Positions 9,436-18,211 of a stretch of DNA of 64,000 nt are shown in pieces (position 1 is the stretch's first letter; each line of letters starts with the position of its first letter). The DNA is taken from the NCBI RefSeq assembly GCF_014641635.1, contig NZ_BMIC01000001.1, forward strand, positions 1,370,641 through 1,434,640. Reading direction: 5' to 3'. The notes below the pieces were generated by a model. It did not search any database. It worked only from the letters and a program-made list of their open reading frames with translations, and had not been told where the DNA came from. This DNA comes from Aquaticitalea lipolytica (GTDB lineage: Bacteria > Bacteroidota > Bacteroidia > Flavobacteriales > Flavobacteriaceae). A program made the position numbers and the translations under genes.

Positions 9436-9604
9436 GTAGGTTTTGGTAGATTTGGGGCTGTGTTCATAAGTTAAAATTTACGATAGATTTGGGGCAAATC
9501 ATAAATCAAGTTTATGGTTAATTTGGGTAAATTTTCATAAGTCAAATTTAGGATAGATTTGGGGCTCTCTTAAATTAGGTTTATGGTAAATTTGGTTGTT
9601 TCGA
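9436..9604. repeat. Five degenerate repeats, about 35-base period
   Basis: Five units share the core GRTAGATTTGGGGC or a decayed version of it (units 3 and 5 read ATGGTTAATTTGGG and ATGGTAAATTTGG). The aligned core positions are 9449, 9486, 9520, 9556 and 9589, so the spacing is 37, 34, 36 and 33 bases. Units 2 and 4 resemble each other more than their neighbours, as do units 3 and 5, giving a higher-order period near 71. The G-runs stand out in AT-rich DNA. The function is unknown; this is not a CRISPR array. Confidence 0.75.
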
Positions 9605-9746
9605 TTTGGTTTTGTAAATATGGAACAAATTTTTGATTTATCAGTTTAAATACATTATTAATCGATGAAATACATTAAATTTTAACATTTAACATTCATT
9701 TTAGATAATTTTCCTACAAATTTAATTAAATAAGAAAAACTATAAT

Positions 9747-9772
9747 AACAAAAAAACCACTTAAAAAGTGGT
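9747..9772 (-). terminator. Intrinsic terminator after the CoA-transferase operon
   Basis: On the minus strand, ACCACTT and AAGTGGT form a stem with a 3-base loop followed by seven or more T's. It lies 28 bases past the stop of the subunit B gene. Confidence 0.8.
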
Positions 9773-9799
9773 CTTCATTATGCTCAATATGTTATAAAA

Positions 9800-10453
9800 T
9801 TAGATACTCATTTCTGGTATATCTCCTTCAATTATTAATTTACCTTCGGTTGCTTTAATTATATCTTCAACAGAAATTCCAGGGGCTCGTTCTACTAATT
9901 TAAATCCATCTTTTGTAACTTCTAAAACAGCCAAATTTGTAACAATCTTTTTTACACATGCTACACCAGTTAAAGGTAAGCTACACTTTTTTAACAATTT
10001 AGACTCTCCTTCTCTGTTAGTGTGCATCATAGCAACAATTATATTTTCAGCACTTGCTACTAAATCCATTGCGCCTCCCATACCTTTTACCATTTTTCCT
10101 GGTATTTTCCAATTAGCAATATCTCCAGATTCTGAAACCTCCATTGCTCCAAGTATAGTTAAATCGACATGCTTACCACGAATCATTGAAAAACTCATTG
10201 AAGAATCAAAAAAGCTTGCTCCTGGCAATGTTGTAATAGTTTGCTTTCCTGCATTAATTATATCTGCATCTTCATCTCCTTCAAACGGAAAAGGTCCCAT
10301 GCCTAAAACACCATTCTCACTTTGAAATTCAACTTCTATATCGTTTCTAACATAATTTGCAACTAAAGTAGGTATACCAATACCTAGGTTAACATAGTAA
10401 CCATCTTTAACTTCTTTTGCTATACGTTTTGCTATTCCTGTTTTATCTAACAT
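9800..10453 (-). CDS. scoB: 3-oxoacid CoA-transferase, subunit B
   Basis: The beta subunit of a succinyl-CoA:3-ketoacid (or acetate) CoA-transferase, which activates acetoacetate using a CoA donor in ketone-body and butanoate metabolism. At 217 residues it matches the usual length. It has the N-terminal GIGIPTLVANY region and the catalytic glutamate E46 in the SENG motif, which forms the acyl-enzyme and CoA thioester. The segment GDEDADIINAGKQT is also conserved in this family. Its start lies two bases after the stop of subunit A, so the subunits are cotranscribed. The exact acceptor acid cannot be fixed from sequence. Confidence 0.92.
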   Translation of the reverse strand: MLDKTGIAKRIAKEVKDGYYVNLGIGIPTLVANYVRNDIEVEFQSENGVLGMGPFPFEGDEDADIINAGKQTITTLPGASFFDSSMSFSMIRGKHVDLTILGAMEVSESGDIANWKIPGKMVKGMGGAMDLVASAENIIVAMMHTNREGESKLLKKCSLPLTGVACVKKIVTNLAVLEVTKDGFKLVERAPGISVEDIIKATEGKLIIEGDIPEMSI

Positions 10454-10455
10454 AA

Positions 10456-11157
10456 TTAAGACTTTTTTCTAACAGTTCGTTGTTCGATTCTCTTTTCATA
10501 TACTTCTCCTTGAAAAATACGTTGTATAAATATTCCTGGAATGTGTATTTGGTTTGGGTCTAACGTGCCTGCTGGCACTAACTCTTCAACCTCAGCAACT
10601 GTAATTTTTGCTGCTCCACACATTGCTGGATTAAAATTTCTTGCTGTGCCTTTAAAAATAAGGTTACCAGCTTCATCACCTTTCCAAGCTTTTACGAAGG
10701 CAAAATCTGCTTCAAAAGCTTTTTCTAAAACATACATTTTACCATTAAACTCTCTTGTTTCTTTTCCTTCAGCGACTTCTGTGCCAAATCCTGCTGGTGT
10801 ATAAAATGCTGGAAAACCTGATTGTGCTGCTCTACAACGTTCTACTAATGTTCCTTGAGGCACAAGTTCTACATCTAGCTCACCACTTAACATTTGACGT
10901 TCAAACTCATCATTCTCTCCAACATACGACGAAATCATTTTTTTTATTTGATGCTTATGTAATAGCAATCCTAATCCAAAATCATCAACTCCTGCATTAT
11001 TAGAAATACATGTTAACCCTTTAACACCAGTTTTTACTAAATGAGCTATTGCGTTTTCAGGAATACCACAGAGTCCAAAACCTCCCAACATAAGTGTCAT
11101 GTTATCTGTAACCCCATGCATAGCTTCGTTTATATTAGCTACTTTTTTATTAATCAT
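10456..11157 (-). CDS. scoA: 3-oxoacid CoA-transferase, subunit A
   Basis: The alpha subunit partner of scoB, carrying the CoA-binding [11 protein letters not shown] loop and the FIQRIFQG ending typical of the family. The open frame extends upstream to 11202, but the first 15 codons there would lie inside the strong terminator stem at 11193-11237. The ATG at 11157 ([13 protein letters not shown]) gives the normal length of 233 residues and is preferred. It is first in a two-gene operon with scoB and comes after the terminator of mrcA, so it needs its own promoter in the short gap 11158-11192. The best -7 match there is weak. Confidence 0.9.
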   Translation of the reverse strand: MINKKVANINEAMHGVTDNMTLMLGGFGLCGIPENAIAHLVKTGVKGLTCISNNAGVDDFGLGLLLHKHQIKKMISSYVGENDEFERQMLSGELDVELVPQGTLVERCRAAQSGFPAFYTPAGFGTEVAEGKETREFNGKMYVLEKAFEADFAFVKAWKGDEAGNLIFKGTARNFNPAMCGAAKITVAEVEELVPAGTLDPNQIHIPGIFIQRIFQGEVYEKRIEQRTVRKKS

Positions 11158-11192
11158 GTTATGCCTTTTTTGAATTTGAAAAATACAAAATA

Positions 11193-11237
11193 AAAAAGCC
11201 AATCTAAAATGTTAAACAAATTTTAGATTGGCTTTTT
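11193..11237. terminator. Strong intrinsic terminator downstream of mrcA
   Basis: An uninterrupted 18-base stem whose arms contain AGCCAATCTAAAAT and ATTTTAGATTGGCT, a 9-base loop, and A/T runs on both sides. It ends the ricT-gldH-mrcA transcript on the minus strand, just before scoA. Confidence 0.9.
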
Positions 11238-11260
11238 AAACAATTTATATACAATTAGTA

Positions 11261-13579
11261 TTAGAAATCTAATTCATCAATTATTCCTCCTTCAGTATCG
11301 GAAGTTGGTCCTTCAATTGGTGCACCACAATTAACTCGTATTGAAAGGTTTTGAGGTCTCTCAAAATCGGCTTTTGATACATCTAAAGTTTTATCGTCAT
11401 AACAGCTTTTCATATATAATCCCCAAATAGGTAATGCCATAGATGCTCCTTGTCCATATGCTGTGTTTCTAAAATGTGCAGCTCTATCATCGGCTCCAAC
11501 CCAAACTCCAGTTACCAAATTAGGAACCATACCCATAAACCAACCATCACTATTATTTTGTGTTGTTCCTGTTTTACCTGCAATTGGATTAGTAAACTCA
11601 TAAGGATAACCTGTAATTATTTCTTTATAAACTACATTCCATTGGTCAGCTCCTTTTGTTCTTAATCGTGCTCCCGAACCATCTTCGGTTACTCCTTGCA
11701 TTAGGTTTGTGGTAACATAAGCAACCTCCTCACTCAAAACATCTTTCGTTTTAGGTGTAAATTGATATAAAACTGTTCCGTTTTTATCTTCAATACGCGT
11801 TACTAAAACAGGCTCATTATAAACGCCTTTGTTTGCAAACGTTGCATAAGCAGCAACCATTTCGTAAACACTTAAATCTGGTGTGCCTAGCGCGATTGCT
11901 GGCACAGCAGGTATATCAGACTCTACACCAAGCTTCTTAGCCATATCAACTACTGGTTGAGGGCCAACTTGATCCATTAATCTTGCCGTTATTGTATTTG
12001 TAGAATTAGCTAATGCGTTTTTTAAGGTTTTAAATCCACCATATTTAAAATCTGAATTTTCTGGACTCCAAGCTTCAGGGTTTCCAAATTTACCAGCTTC
12101 GATAGTTACTTTAGTATTTGGGAAAGTATCACAAGGCGATAAGTGTAATTGGTCTATAGCTGTTGCATAAACAAATGGTTTAAATGTTGAACCTACTTGT
12201 CGCTTACCTTGCTTAACATGGTCATATTGAAAATGTTTCATATTTATACCTCCAACCCAAGCTTTAACATGACCGGTTTGTGGATCCATTGACATCATTC
12301 CTGTATGTAGGAATGATTTATAATAACGCATAGAATCCATTGGCTTCATTATGGTATCTATTTCGCCCTTCCAAGAAAACACTGTCATTGCTGTTGGTTT
12401 ATTAAATGAGGCTATAATTTCACTTTCAGATTTCCCGTTAGCTTTCATTATTCTCCATCTTTCTGATTGACGCATTCCTCTATTTAATATCGATGTGATT
12501 TCATCTGGTTTTAAATCTAAAAAAGGAGCTGTTTTATTTCTTTCTGGTGTATTTTGATTAAAAAATTCAGCTTGAAGTCTTGGCATGTGTTTTTCAACGG
12601 CATCCTCGGCATATTTTTGCATACGAGAATCTATAGTTGTATACACTTTTAAACCATCATTATATAAATTGTATTTTGAACCATCTGGCTTTGGGTTTTC
12701 ATCAATCCACTTTTTCATAAAGTCTGTAAGATAGGCTCTAAAATAGGTTGCTGTTCCTTCACGATGAGATTCTGGAGAATAGTTTAGTTCTAGTTCTAAC
12801 TTTTGAATAGAATCTCTAACTTCTTCAGTTATGAAATCATATTTTTCCATTTGACTCAAGACAACATTACGTCTGTTTCTTGTTCCTACAGGATTTCGAT
12901 GAGGTCTTGGGTTGTACAATGATGGATTTTTTAACATTCCAACAATCATTGCAGATTCTTTTACGTCTAAATCTTTTGGCTCTTTTCCAAAATAAATTCT
13001 AGCAGCACTTCGTATTCCGTCAGCATTATTATTAAAATCGACAATGTTTAAATACATTGCTATAATTTCATCTTTGGTATATTGTCGTTCTAAACGTATG
13101 GCAATAATCCACTCTTTTGCTTTTTGAAGTACTCTTTCAATTATGTTTTTAGAGCCTTCACCATGAAACAGGTTTTTTGCTAACTGTTGAGATATTGTAC
13201 TAGCACCTCCACCACTTCCAAGCTTAAAAATAGCTCTTAATGTTCCTCTTGCATCAATACCTGAATGATCACGAAAACGAGCATCTTCAGTAGCTATTAA
13301 TGCATCTACTAAATTTTGAGGTAATTCACTATAATCAACTGGAGTTCTATTGTCGTTTAAATAAAACTTTCCTAAAGTTTTATCGTCAGAAGAAATAATT
13401 TCGGTTGCTAAATTAGTTTTAGGGTTTTCTAAAACCGTATGGTCTGGCATCTCACCAAATAAGCCAAAAGACGCCAATAAAAATATTAAAACTATAAATA
13501 GAATTCCTCCTATAAATAGTTTCCAAAACCAACGTATGTACTTAGAAAAATCTTCTACTGCAGTTTTTTTTGTTGCCAT
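11261..13579 (-). CDS. mrcA: Penicillin-binding protein 1A (transglycosylase/transpeptidase)
   Basis: A bifunctional class A PBP of 772 residues that polymerises and cross-links peptidoglycan in the periplasm. A single N-terminal membrane anchor spans about residues 17-40. The GT51 glycosyltransferase domain has the catalytic Glu in ATEDARFRDHSGID (near 98) and STISQQLAKNLF. The transpeptidase domain has the active serine in GSTFKPF (SxxK, near 462), the SxN motif in NSTNT and KTGTTQ (near 670). The C-terminus is acidic. It is the last gene of the ricT-gldH-mrcA group and ends at a strong terminator. Confidence 0.95.
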   Translation of the reverse strand: MATKKTAVEDFSKYIRWFWKLFIGGILFIVLIFLLASFGLFGEMPDHTVLENPKTNLATEIISSDDKTLGKFYLNDNRTPVDYSELPQNLVDALIATEDARFRDHSGIDARGTLRAIFKLGSGGGASTISQQLAKNLFHGEGSKNIIERVLQKAKEWIIAIRLERQYTKDEIIAMYLNIVDFNNNADGIRSAARIYFGKEPKDLDVKESAMIVGMLKNPSLYNPRPHRNPVGTRNRRNVVLSQMEKYDFITEEVRDSIQKLELELNYSPESHREGTATYFRAYLTDFMKKWIDENPKPDGSKYNLYNDGLKVYTTIDSRMQKYAEDAVEKHMPRLQAEFFNQNTPERNKTAPFLDLKPDEITSILNRGMRQSERWRIMKANGKSESEIIASFNKPTAMTVFSWKGEIDTIMKPMDSMRYYKSFLHTGMMSMDPQTGHVKAWVGGINMKHFQYDHVKQGKRQVGSTFKPFVYATAIDQLHLSPCDTFPNTKVTIEAGKFGNPEAWSPENSDFKYGGFKTLKNALANSTNTITARLMDQVGPQPVVDMAKKLGVESDIPAVPAIALGTPDLSVYEMVAAYATFANKGVYNEPVLVTRIEDKNGTVLYQFTPKTKDVLSEEVAYVTTNLMQGVTEDGSGARLRTKGADQWNVVYKEIITGYPYEFTNPIAGKTGTTQNNSDGWFMGMVPNLVTGVWVGADDRAAHFRNTAYGQGASMALPIWGLYMKSCYDDKTLDVSKADFERPQNLSIRVNCGAPIEGPTSDTEGGIIDELDF

Positions 13580-13592
13580 AATATAATACTAA

Positions 13593-14081
13593 TCAATTTT
13601 TTGCAGGCTCAATTCTAAAGCCTATATCTGTAACACCCTCTAGTTCGTCAATTCCTTCAACATCTCCGTTTTTTCTCATTGCATGTTGAATATTTACTTT
13701 ATATTCTCCTGTTTCTTTAAAAATAACAGACTCTTTATACCATAGTTTATTCTCTTTTACATCTGCAAAACCAGTACCTAATAATTCTCCATTAGGTTTT
13801 GCCATTTCATACTCTAAAGTGTCTTTAATAACTTTTCCGTTAGGAAAATTCATGTCAACAATTAAAAATAAATTTCTGTATTTATAAGCACTTGTATTTC
13901 TAATATTGACAAACAAATTATATGCTTTAGTTGAATCTGGTGGTGTTATATTAAACGAAATAATTGAATCTTTATTCCATTGATTTGGCACAGTTTTATA
14001 TTCATCAAACACTTGATTAGAGTCGCAAGAGCTCAATACAATACCTGCAATTAAAACAATCCAATAACCTTTACTTGGCAT
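13593..14081 (-). CDS. gldH: Gliding motility lipoprotein GldH
   Basis: A 162-residue outer-envelope lipoprotein required for gliding in Flavobacterium johnsoniae. The signal peptide ends in the lipobox LSSC with Cys19 when the start at 14081 is used (MPSKGYWIVLIAG). The open frame extends 30 codons further upstream, but that part overlaps ricT and has no signal-peptide character, so the inner ATG is chosen. Conserved features include TPPDSTKAYNLFVNIRNT and the C-terminal GFRIEP. The start overlaps the end of ricT by 11 bases, an arrangement often seen for gldH in this family, and mrcA follows 13 bases later. It acts with other Gld proteins and T9SS at the cell surface. Confidence 0.9.
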   Translation of the reverse strand: MPSKGYWIVLIAGIVLSSCDSNQVFDEYKTVPNQWNKDSIISFNITPPDSTKAYNLFVNIRNTSAYKYRNLFLIVDMNFPNGKVIKDTLEYEMAKPNGELLGTGFADVKENKLWYKESVIFKETGEYKVNIQHAMRKNGDVEGIDELEGVTDIGFRIEPAKN

Positions 14082-15255
14082 TATTCTTTTGAGATTTATG
14101 TTGTTGAGGGTTATTTCCCTTTTTTTTGTTTCTATTATTTCTACGTTTATTTTTACGTTTTGGACTATCAAAACGAGTTAAACTGTCTTGACCAACAACG
14201 TTTTCGAAGTCTGCTTTAGTATCTTCAACAAGCTCTGAAGCATATTCTTCTAAACTGGCAATTTTTTGTTTTTTCTTATTAAGCTCAATTATTTCTCTGG
14301 CTTGAGCAGTAGTTAATTTGTGCCAGTTCATCCACTCTCCTTCATAAGCAAACCACATAAACCCTTTAAAAATATCGGTTTTTTGACACACTGCTGTTCC
14401 TTTTTCAGTATAAAGTTTTGTGTCTGTTTTTGGGAATTCTTTTAAAGCGTCTAAATAAGCATCTAACTCGTAATTTAAACAGCACTTTAGCTTACCACAT
14501 TGCCCTGCAAGTTTTAATGGGTTTAAAGATAATTGCTGATATCTAGCTGCAGATGTACTTACAGATCTAAAATCTGTTAACCATGTTGAGCAACATAATT
14601 CACGTCCACATGAACCAATACCACCAAGTCTAGAAGCCTCTTGACGAAAGCCAACTTGTTTCATTTCAATACGTGTGCGAAATTCTTTAGCAAACAATTT
14701 AATAAGCTCTCTAAAGTCTACGCGTTCTTCTGCTGTATAATAAAAGGTTGCTTTACTTGCATCACCTTGATATTCGATATCAGAAATTTTCATTTGCAAT
14801 TTTAAATCTATTGCAAATTGTCGAGCCTTAACTTTCATAGGCTCTTCTTTATCTCTAGCTTCAGACCAAATATCTATATCCTTTTGAGATGCTTTACGAT
14901 AAATTTTTAGAACATTCTCTTCGTCATCAATATTAACTTTTTTACGCTTCATTTGAATTCTAACTAATTCTCCTGTAAGCGTTACCATACCAATATCATG
15001 ACCAGATTGAGCTTGAGTAGCTACAATGTCTCCTATACTTAATGTTAAGTTTTCGGTATTTTTATAATATTCTTTTCTTCCGTTTTTAAAACGAACTTCA
15101 ACTCCAATAAAAGGCTCTTCTCCTTGAGGAAGCGACATATTGGCCAACCAATCAAAAACTGTTAACTTATTACAGCTATCTGTGCCACAAGTTCCATTGT
15201 TTTTGCATCCTTTTGGTTGACCATCTTTTCCAGTTGAGCAACTGTTACAACTCAT
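14071..15255 (-). CDS. ricT: RicT/YaaT-type PSP1 domain protein
   Basis: A 394-residue cytosolic protein of the PSP1/YaaT (RicT) family. In Bacillus, RicT forms an iron-sulfur complex with RicA and RicF that affects RNase Y-dependent RNA maturation; the role in Bacteroidota is less clear. It begins with a Cys-rich stretch (SCNSCSTG, then CxxxGTCGTDSC), and the PSP1 core has GSCGRELCCSTWL and LAGQCGKLKCCLNYE, with many cysteines able to hold a cluster. The tail is very basic (KRKNKRRNNRNKKKG), which suggests nucleic-acid contact. It heads the ricT-gldH-mrcA operon and has a perfect hairpin just upstream of its start. Confidence 0.88.
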   Translation of the reverse strand: MSCNSCSTGKDGQPKGCKNNGTCGTDSCNKLTVFDWLANMSLPQGEEPFIGVEVRFKNGRKEYYKNTENLTLSIGDIVATQAQSGHDIGMVTLTGELVRIQMKRKKVNIDDEENVLKIYRKASQKDIDIWSEARDKEEPMKVKARQFAIDLKLQMKISDIEYQGDASKATFYYTAEERVDFRELIKLFAKEFRTRIEMKQVGFRQEASRLGGIGSCGRELCCSTWLTDFRSVSTSAARYQQLSLNPLKLAGQCGKLKCCLNYELDAYLDALKEFPKTDTKLYTEKGTAVCQKTDIFKGFMWFAYEGEWMNWHKLTTAQAREIIELNKKKQKIASLEEYASELVEDTKADFENVVGQDSLTRFDSPKRKNKRRNNRNKKKGNNPQQHKSQKNNAK

Positions 15256-15274
15256 ACTATGTATGTTATATAAA

Positions 15275-15296
15275 ATTCGTTATTCTCATAACGAAT
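15275..15296. promoter_or_regulatory. Perfect hairpin upstream of ricT
   Basis: Arms ATTCGTTAT and ATAACGAAT (9 bases) around a 4-base spacer, about 20 bases before the ricT start codon. If transcription starts at the upstream promoter candidate, the hairpin lies in the 5' untranslated region and could affect stability or initiation. It could equally be a protein-binding operator. Confidence 0.5.
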
Positions 15297-15316
15297 GATG
15301 ATTAATACTGAATTTT

Positions 15317-15348
15317 AAAATGTAAAGATAAGATTATTTATCGAGCAA
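15317..15348 (-). promoter_or_regulatory. Candidate promoter of ricT-gldH-mrcA
   Basis: Minus-strand TTG, 21 bases, TACATTTT fits the Bacteroidota -33/-7 pattern with one mismatch in the last base of TAnnTTTG. It would give a leader of about 55-60 bases holding the 15275-15296 hairpin. Confidence 0.4.
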
Positions 15349-15531
15349 AAAATAGATAACAACAATCTGCTTTTTCTAAAAAGAATAAATTTATAATTAC
15401 TTGATTATTAATATAATAAAATAAATTGCTATTTTTATTATGCTATTAATCAGATACATTGTCTAAAGTAATTGTATCTATATCTAATAAACAAGCGATG
15501 TATTAGTCTAACACTTTAAAACTTCTATTTT

Positions 15532-16941
15532 ATGAAATTAAAAATTACTTTACTCATTTACATTCTTTCTTTTGTTACAAATAATTATGACGTATTTGCT
15601 CAAGAGGTTAATTTTTCGCCTATTGGTGATGAATATCAATTTAATAGAAGCAAGACTCCTTGTCTTACTGATTCACAGCGAGAGGTTATTAAGGCTGAAT
15701 TAATAAACAATGTAAGACAATTACAACAAGAAAATAGATTAGCACCTATTTCGTTAAGAGGTGCTCATCCTCTTTTTATCTGGCCTGTTCAAAAAGCTGC
15801 TGGAGTAACTTATAACGATGTGTGGTCTATTTCTAACTATGTTGACCATAATTCTGCTTATCCAAACCAATTACAAGACTATAACTGTGGTACCAAAACT
15901 TACGATACTAGTTCTGGTTATAATCATCAAGGTATAGACATTTTTACATGGCCTTTTACTTGGAAAATGGTTGATGATAATAGTGTTGAAATAATTGCAG
16001 CTGCACCTGGTCAAATAATTGCTAAAGGTGATGGGCAATTTGATAGAAGCTGTGGTTTTAATAACAATCCATGGAATGCTGTATACGTAAGGCATGGTGA
16101 TGGAAGTGTTGCTTGGTATGGACATATGAAAAACGGTTCATTAACCACAAAAAATGTTGGTGACTTTGTTAATTTAGGAGAATATTTAGGCATAGTTGGG
16201 AGTTCTGGAAACTCAACTGGGCCACATCTGCATTTTGAGGTTTACCAAAATGATACCTATACAAATTTAATTGATCCATACACAGGAGCATGTAATAGTT
16301 TAAATGTTGACACTTGGTGGCAAACACAAAAACCATATACAAATCCTAATATTAATGCTGTATTAACACATTCTGCTCCTCCTGTTTTTCCTACATGTCC
16401 AAATAGTGAAACAACTAATACAAGCAACACTTTTGATGCCTCAGCAACAATTTACTTTGCAATTTACATGAGGGATCAGGCTAACGGAACAAGTATTAAC
16501 TTAAAAATTATAAGACCTGATAATTCTGTTTTATATAATTGGAATTATAACTTCACAGCAAATTATGCTGCTTCTTATTGGTATTGGTACTATTCTGGAG
16601 TATATAATATGAATGGTCAATGGAAATGGGAAGCAACTTATAATGGACAAACAATTACACATACATTTAATGTTTCAGGAGCATTAGGAATTGATGATGA
16701 AGATTTTAATACAACTTCCGTTTATCCTAATCCATTCAATGATGCAGTAACAATTTCTTCTAATAGTTTTATAAAAAAAGCCACTGTTGTAGATATACTT
16801 GGCAAAACTGTAAAAACAATTGAAAGCCAATCTGAAAATATTACAGAGGTAAACCTAGAAACAGTTTCTAATGGACTCTACTTTTTAACTTTAGAAAGTG
16901 ATACAGGTCAGAAAAAAACAATTAAGCTTATAAAAGATTGA
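15532..16941 (+). CDS. Secreted M23 family metallopeptidase with T9SS tail
   Basis: A 469-residue exported zinc peptidase of the LytM/M23 type. Signal peptide at about residues 1-24. The zinc ligands are seen in NHQGIDIF (His and Asp of HxxxD) and in the HxH motif GPHLHFEVY, with YGHM between them, so the site is intact. A C-terminal Ig-like or carbohydrate-binding-like region rich in Trp and Tyr follows, then a type A T9SS sorting domain (VYPNPFNDAVTI, ending TIKLIKD). It probably cleaves peptide cross-links or Gly-rich proteins outside the cell. It is a single gene between a 276-base upstream gap and a bidirectional terminator. No good promoter match was found. Confidence 0.9.
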   Translation: MKLKITLLIYILSFVTNNYDVFAQEVNFSPIGDEYQFNRSKTPCLTDSQREVIKAELINNVRQLQQENRLAPISLRGAHPLFIWPVQKAAGVTYNDVWSISNYVDHNSAYPNQLQDYNCGTKTYDTSSGYNHQGIDIFTWPFTWKMVDDNSVEIIAAAPGQIIAKGDGQFDRSCGFNNNPWNAVYVRHGDGSVAWYGHMKNGSLTTKNVGDFVNLGEYLGIVGSSGNSTGPHLHFEVYQNDTYTNLIDPYTGACNSLNVDTWWQTQKPYTNPNINAVLTHSAPPVFPTCPNSETTNTSNTFDASATIYFAIYMRDQANGTSINLKIIRPDNSVLYNWNYNFTANYAASYWYWYYSGVYNMNGQWKWEATYNGQTITHTFNVSGALGIDDEDFNTTSVYPNPFNDAVTISSNSFIKKATVVDILGKTVKTIESQSENITEVNLETVSNGLYFLTLESDTGQKKTIKLIKD

Positions 16942-16942
16942 C

Positions 16943-16972
16943 AAAAAAGCTTCCAAATTTGGAAGCTTTTTT
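16943..16972. terminator. Bidirectional intrinsic terminator
   Basis: A perfect 30-base palindrome (left half AAAAAAGCTTCCAAA) between the convergent M23 peptidase and trhO genes. The symmetric A and T runs let it serve both strands. Confidence 0.9.
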
Positions 16973-18036
16973 TATTTCTTCAGAGTTTCAAAAATGTTTC
17001 TTAAATCCTTTTTATAAGGTAAATGATCTGCTCTTCCCTTTTTAAAGATATCATTACTATTTCCTTGTCCTTTTCGTAACGCTTTTTGCTCTTCGTAAGG
17101 TAATTGATGTATTTCCATACAGGTAGAAGAACAACAATTATTCATTTTTTCTTTACAATCATCACATTGAATAAATAGTAAATGGCATGCTTCATTTGCG
17201 CAATTTGTATGTAAATCGGCAGGACTACCACACTGATGACATTGAGCAATGACGTCATCAGAAATACGCTCAGATCGACGCTCGTCAAAAACAAAATTCT
17301 TTCCTATAAATTTGTTTTCCAACCCTTTTTCATTGACCTGTCTTACATAATTGATTATTCCTCCATCGAGCTGATATACATTTTTAAACCCTTTATGTTT
17401 ATAATATGCGCTAGCTTTTTCACAACGAATTCCACCAGTACAATACATCACCAGTTTTTTATCCTCTTTGTGGTCTTTTAAGTCTTCTTCAATAATATCT
17501 AACGATTCTCTAAATGTGTCAACATCTGGAGTTATTGCATTTTTAAAATGCCCTATTTCGCTTTCATAATGATTACGCATATCAACCAAAACCGTATTCT
17601 CATCTTCAATTAATTTATTGAATTTTTCTGCATCAACGTGAATTCCTTTATTAGTAACATCAAAGGTGTTATCGTTAAGCCCGTCAGCGACAATTTTGTC
17701 ACGCACTTTTACCTTTAGTTTTAGAAATGAAAAATTATCATGCTCTATGGCAATGTTTAATCTCACGTTTTCTAAAAATGTAATGGTATCTAAATGGTTT
17801 TTAAATTGATGAAAGTGATCTGCAGGAATGGATAGTTGTGCATTAATACCTTCGTGAGCGACATATATTCTTCCTAAAACTTCTAGCTCATTCCAAGCTA
17901 AAAACATATGGTTTCTAAAGATTTCGGTATTGCCAATTTTGGCATATTTATAGAAAGAGATAGTTAAACGGTCTTTTCCCGCTTTTTCAATAAGTTCTGC
18001 TCTTTCTTTAGCACTTAAGTTATTGTACAGTTGCAT
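16972..18036 (-). CDS. trhO: tRNA uridine(34) hydroxylase, rhodanese family
   Basis: A 354-residue TrhO (YceA) protein, which hydroxylates uridine 34 of tRNAs in an oxygen-dependent reaction on the way to 5-alkoxyuridine. N-terminal acylphosphatase-like half (HEGINAQLS), then a rhodanese domain (VLVDMRNHYESEIGHFKNA) with active Cys199 in the loop CTGGIRC. The C-terminal part has a cysteine cluster (CHQCG, then CxxxxC, CDDC, NCCSSTC) that could bind zinc, and is somewhat longer than in E. coli. The Rossmann-like TrhP system is a different route to the same modification. It is a single gene on the minus strand. Confidence 0.9.
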   Translation of the reverse strand: MQLYNNLSAKERAELIEKAGKDRLTISFYKYAKIGNTEIFRNHMFLAWNELEVLGRIYVAHEGINAQLSIPADHFHQFKNHLDTITFLENVRLNIAIEHDNFSFLKLKVKVRDKIVADGLNDNTFDVTNKGIHVDAEKFNKLIEDENTVLVDMRNHYESEIGHFKNAITPDVDTFRESLDIIEEDLKDHKEDKKLVMYCTGGIRCEKASAYYKHKGFKNVYQLDGGIINYVRQVNEKGLENKFIGKNFVFDERRSERISDDVIAQCHQCGSPADLHTNCANEACHLLFIQCDDCKEKMNNCCSSTCMEIHQLPYEEQKALRKGQGNSNDIFKKGRADHLPYKKDLRNIFETLKK

Positions 18037-18116
18037 GCTATACTAATTTTATAAGGTTAAAGATTAATTTTTTGCAAAGTTACAATTTTTGAATAATTAC
18101 AAGCTTGTTAAAAACA

Positions 18117-18152
18117 AAAAAAGCACCAAAGATATCTCTAAAGTGCTTTTTT
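18117..18152. terminator. Intrinsic terminator serving the small ORF at 18212
   Basis: AAAAAAGCAC and GTGCTTTTTT pair around an interior containing AGATATCT. On the minus strand it lies about 60 bases downstream of the 30-codon ORF and 80 bases upstream of trhO, so it would end a transcript of the small ORF and insulate trhO. Confidence 0.7.
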
Positions 18153-18211
18153 GAGGACTAACTCGTTATTAATATTTTTTTAAATTTTCATTCTTAAAAA
18201 TACTACACGAG

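Larger units (their letters stand above)
9348..9799. other. Gene-free convergent intergenic region
   Basis: About 450 bases between the convergent ABC ATPase (+) and CoA-transferase (-) genes. No reading frame of credible length or composition is present. It holds a terminator at each end and the degenerate repeat array described separately. The part from 9607 to 9746 is plain AT-rich sequence in which I see nothing. Confidence 0.7.

Noticed and set aside
9436-9604. CRISPR-like array
   Set aside because: Units are degenerate along their whole length, there are no unique spacers of constant size and no cas genes in the window.
11158-11202. N-terminal extension of CoA-transferase subunit A
   Set aside because: The extra codons begin within the mrcA terminator stem, and the family starts at the inner ATG.
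15452-15479. Inverted repeat AGATACA / TGTATCT upstream of the M23 peptidase gene
   Set aside because: Short arms with a 14-base spacer in very AT-rich DNA are expected by chance, and no promoter is aligned with it.
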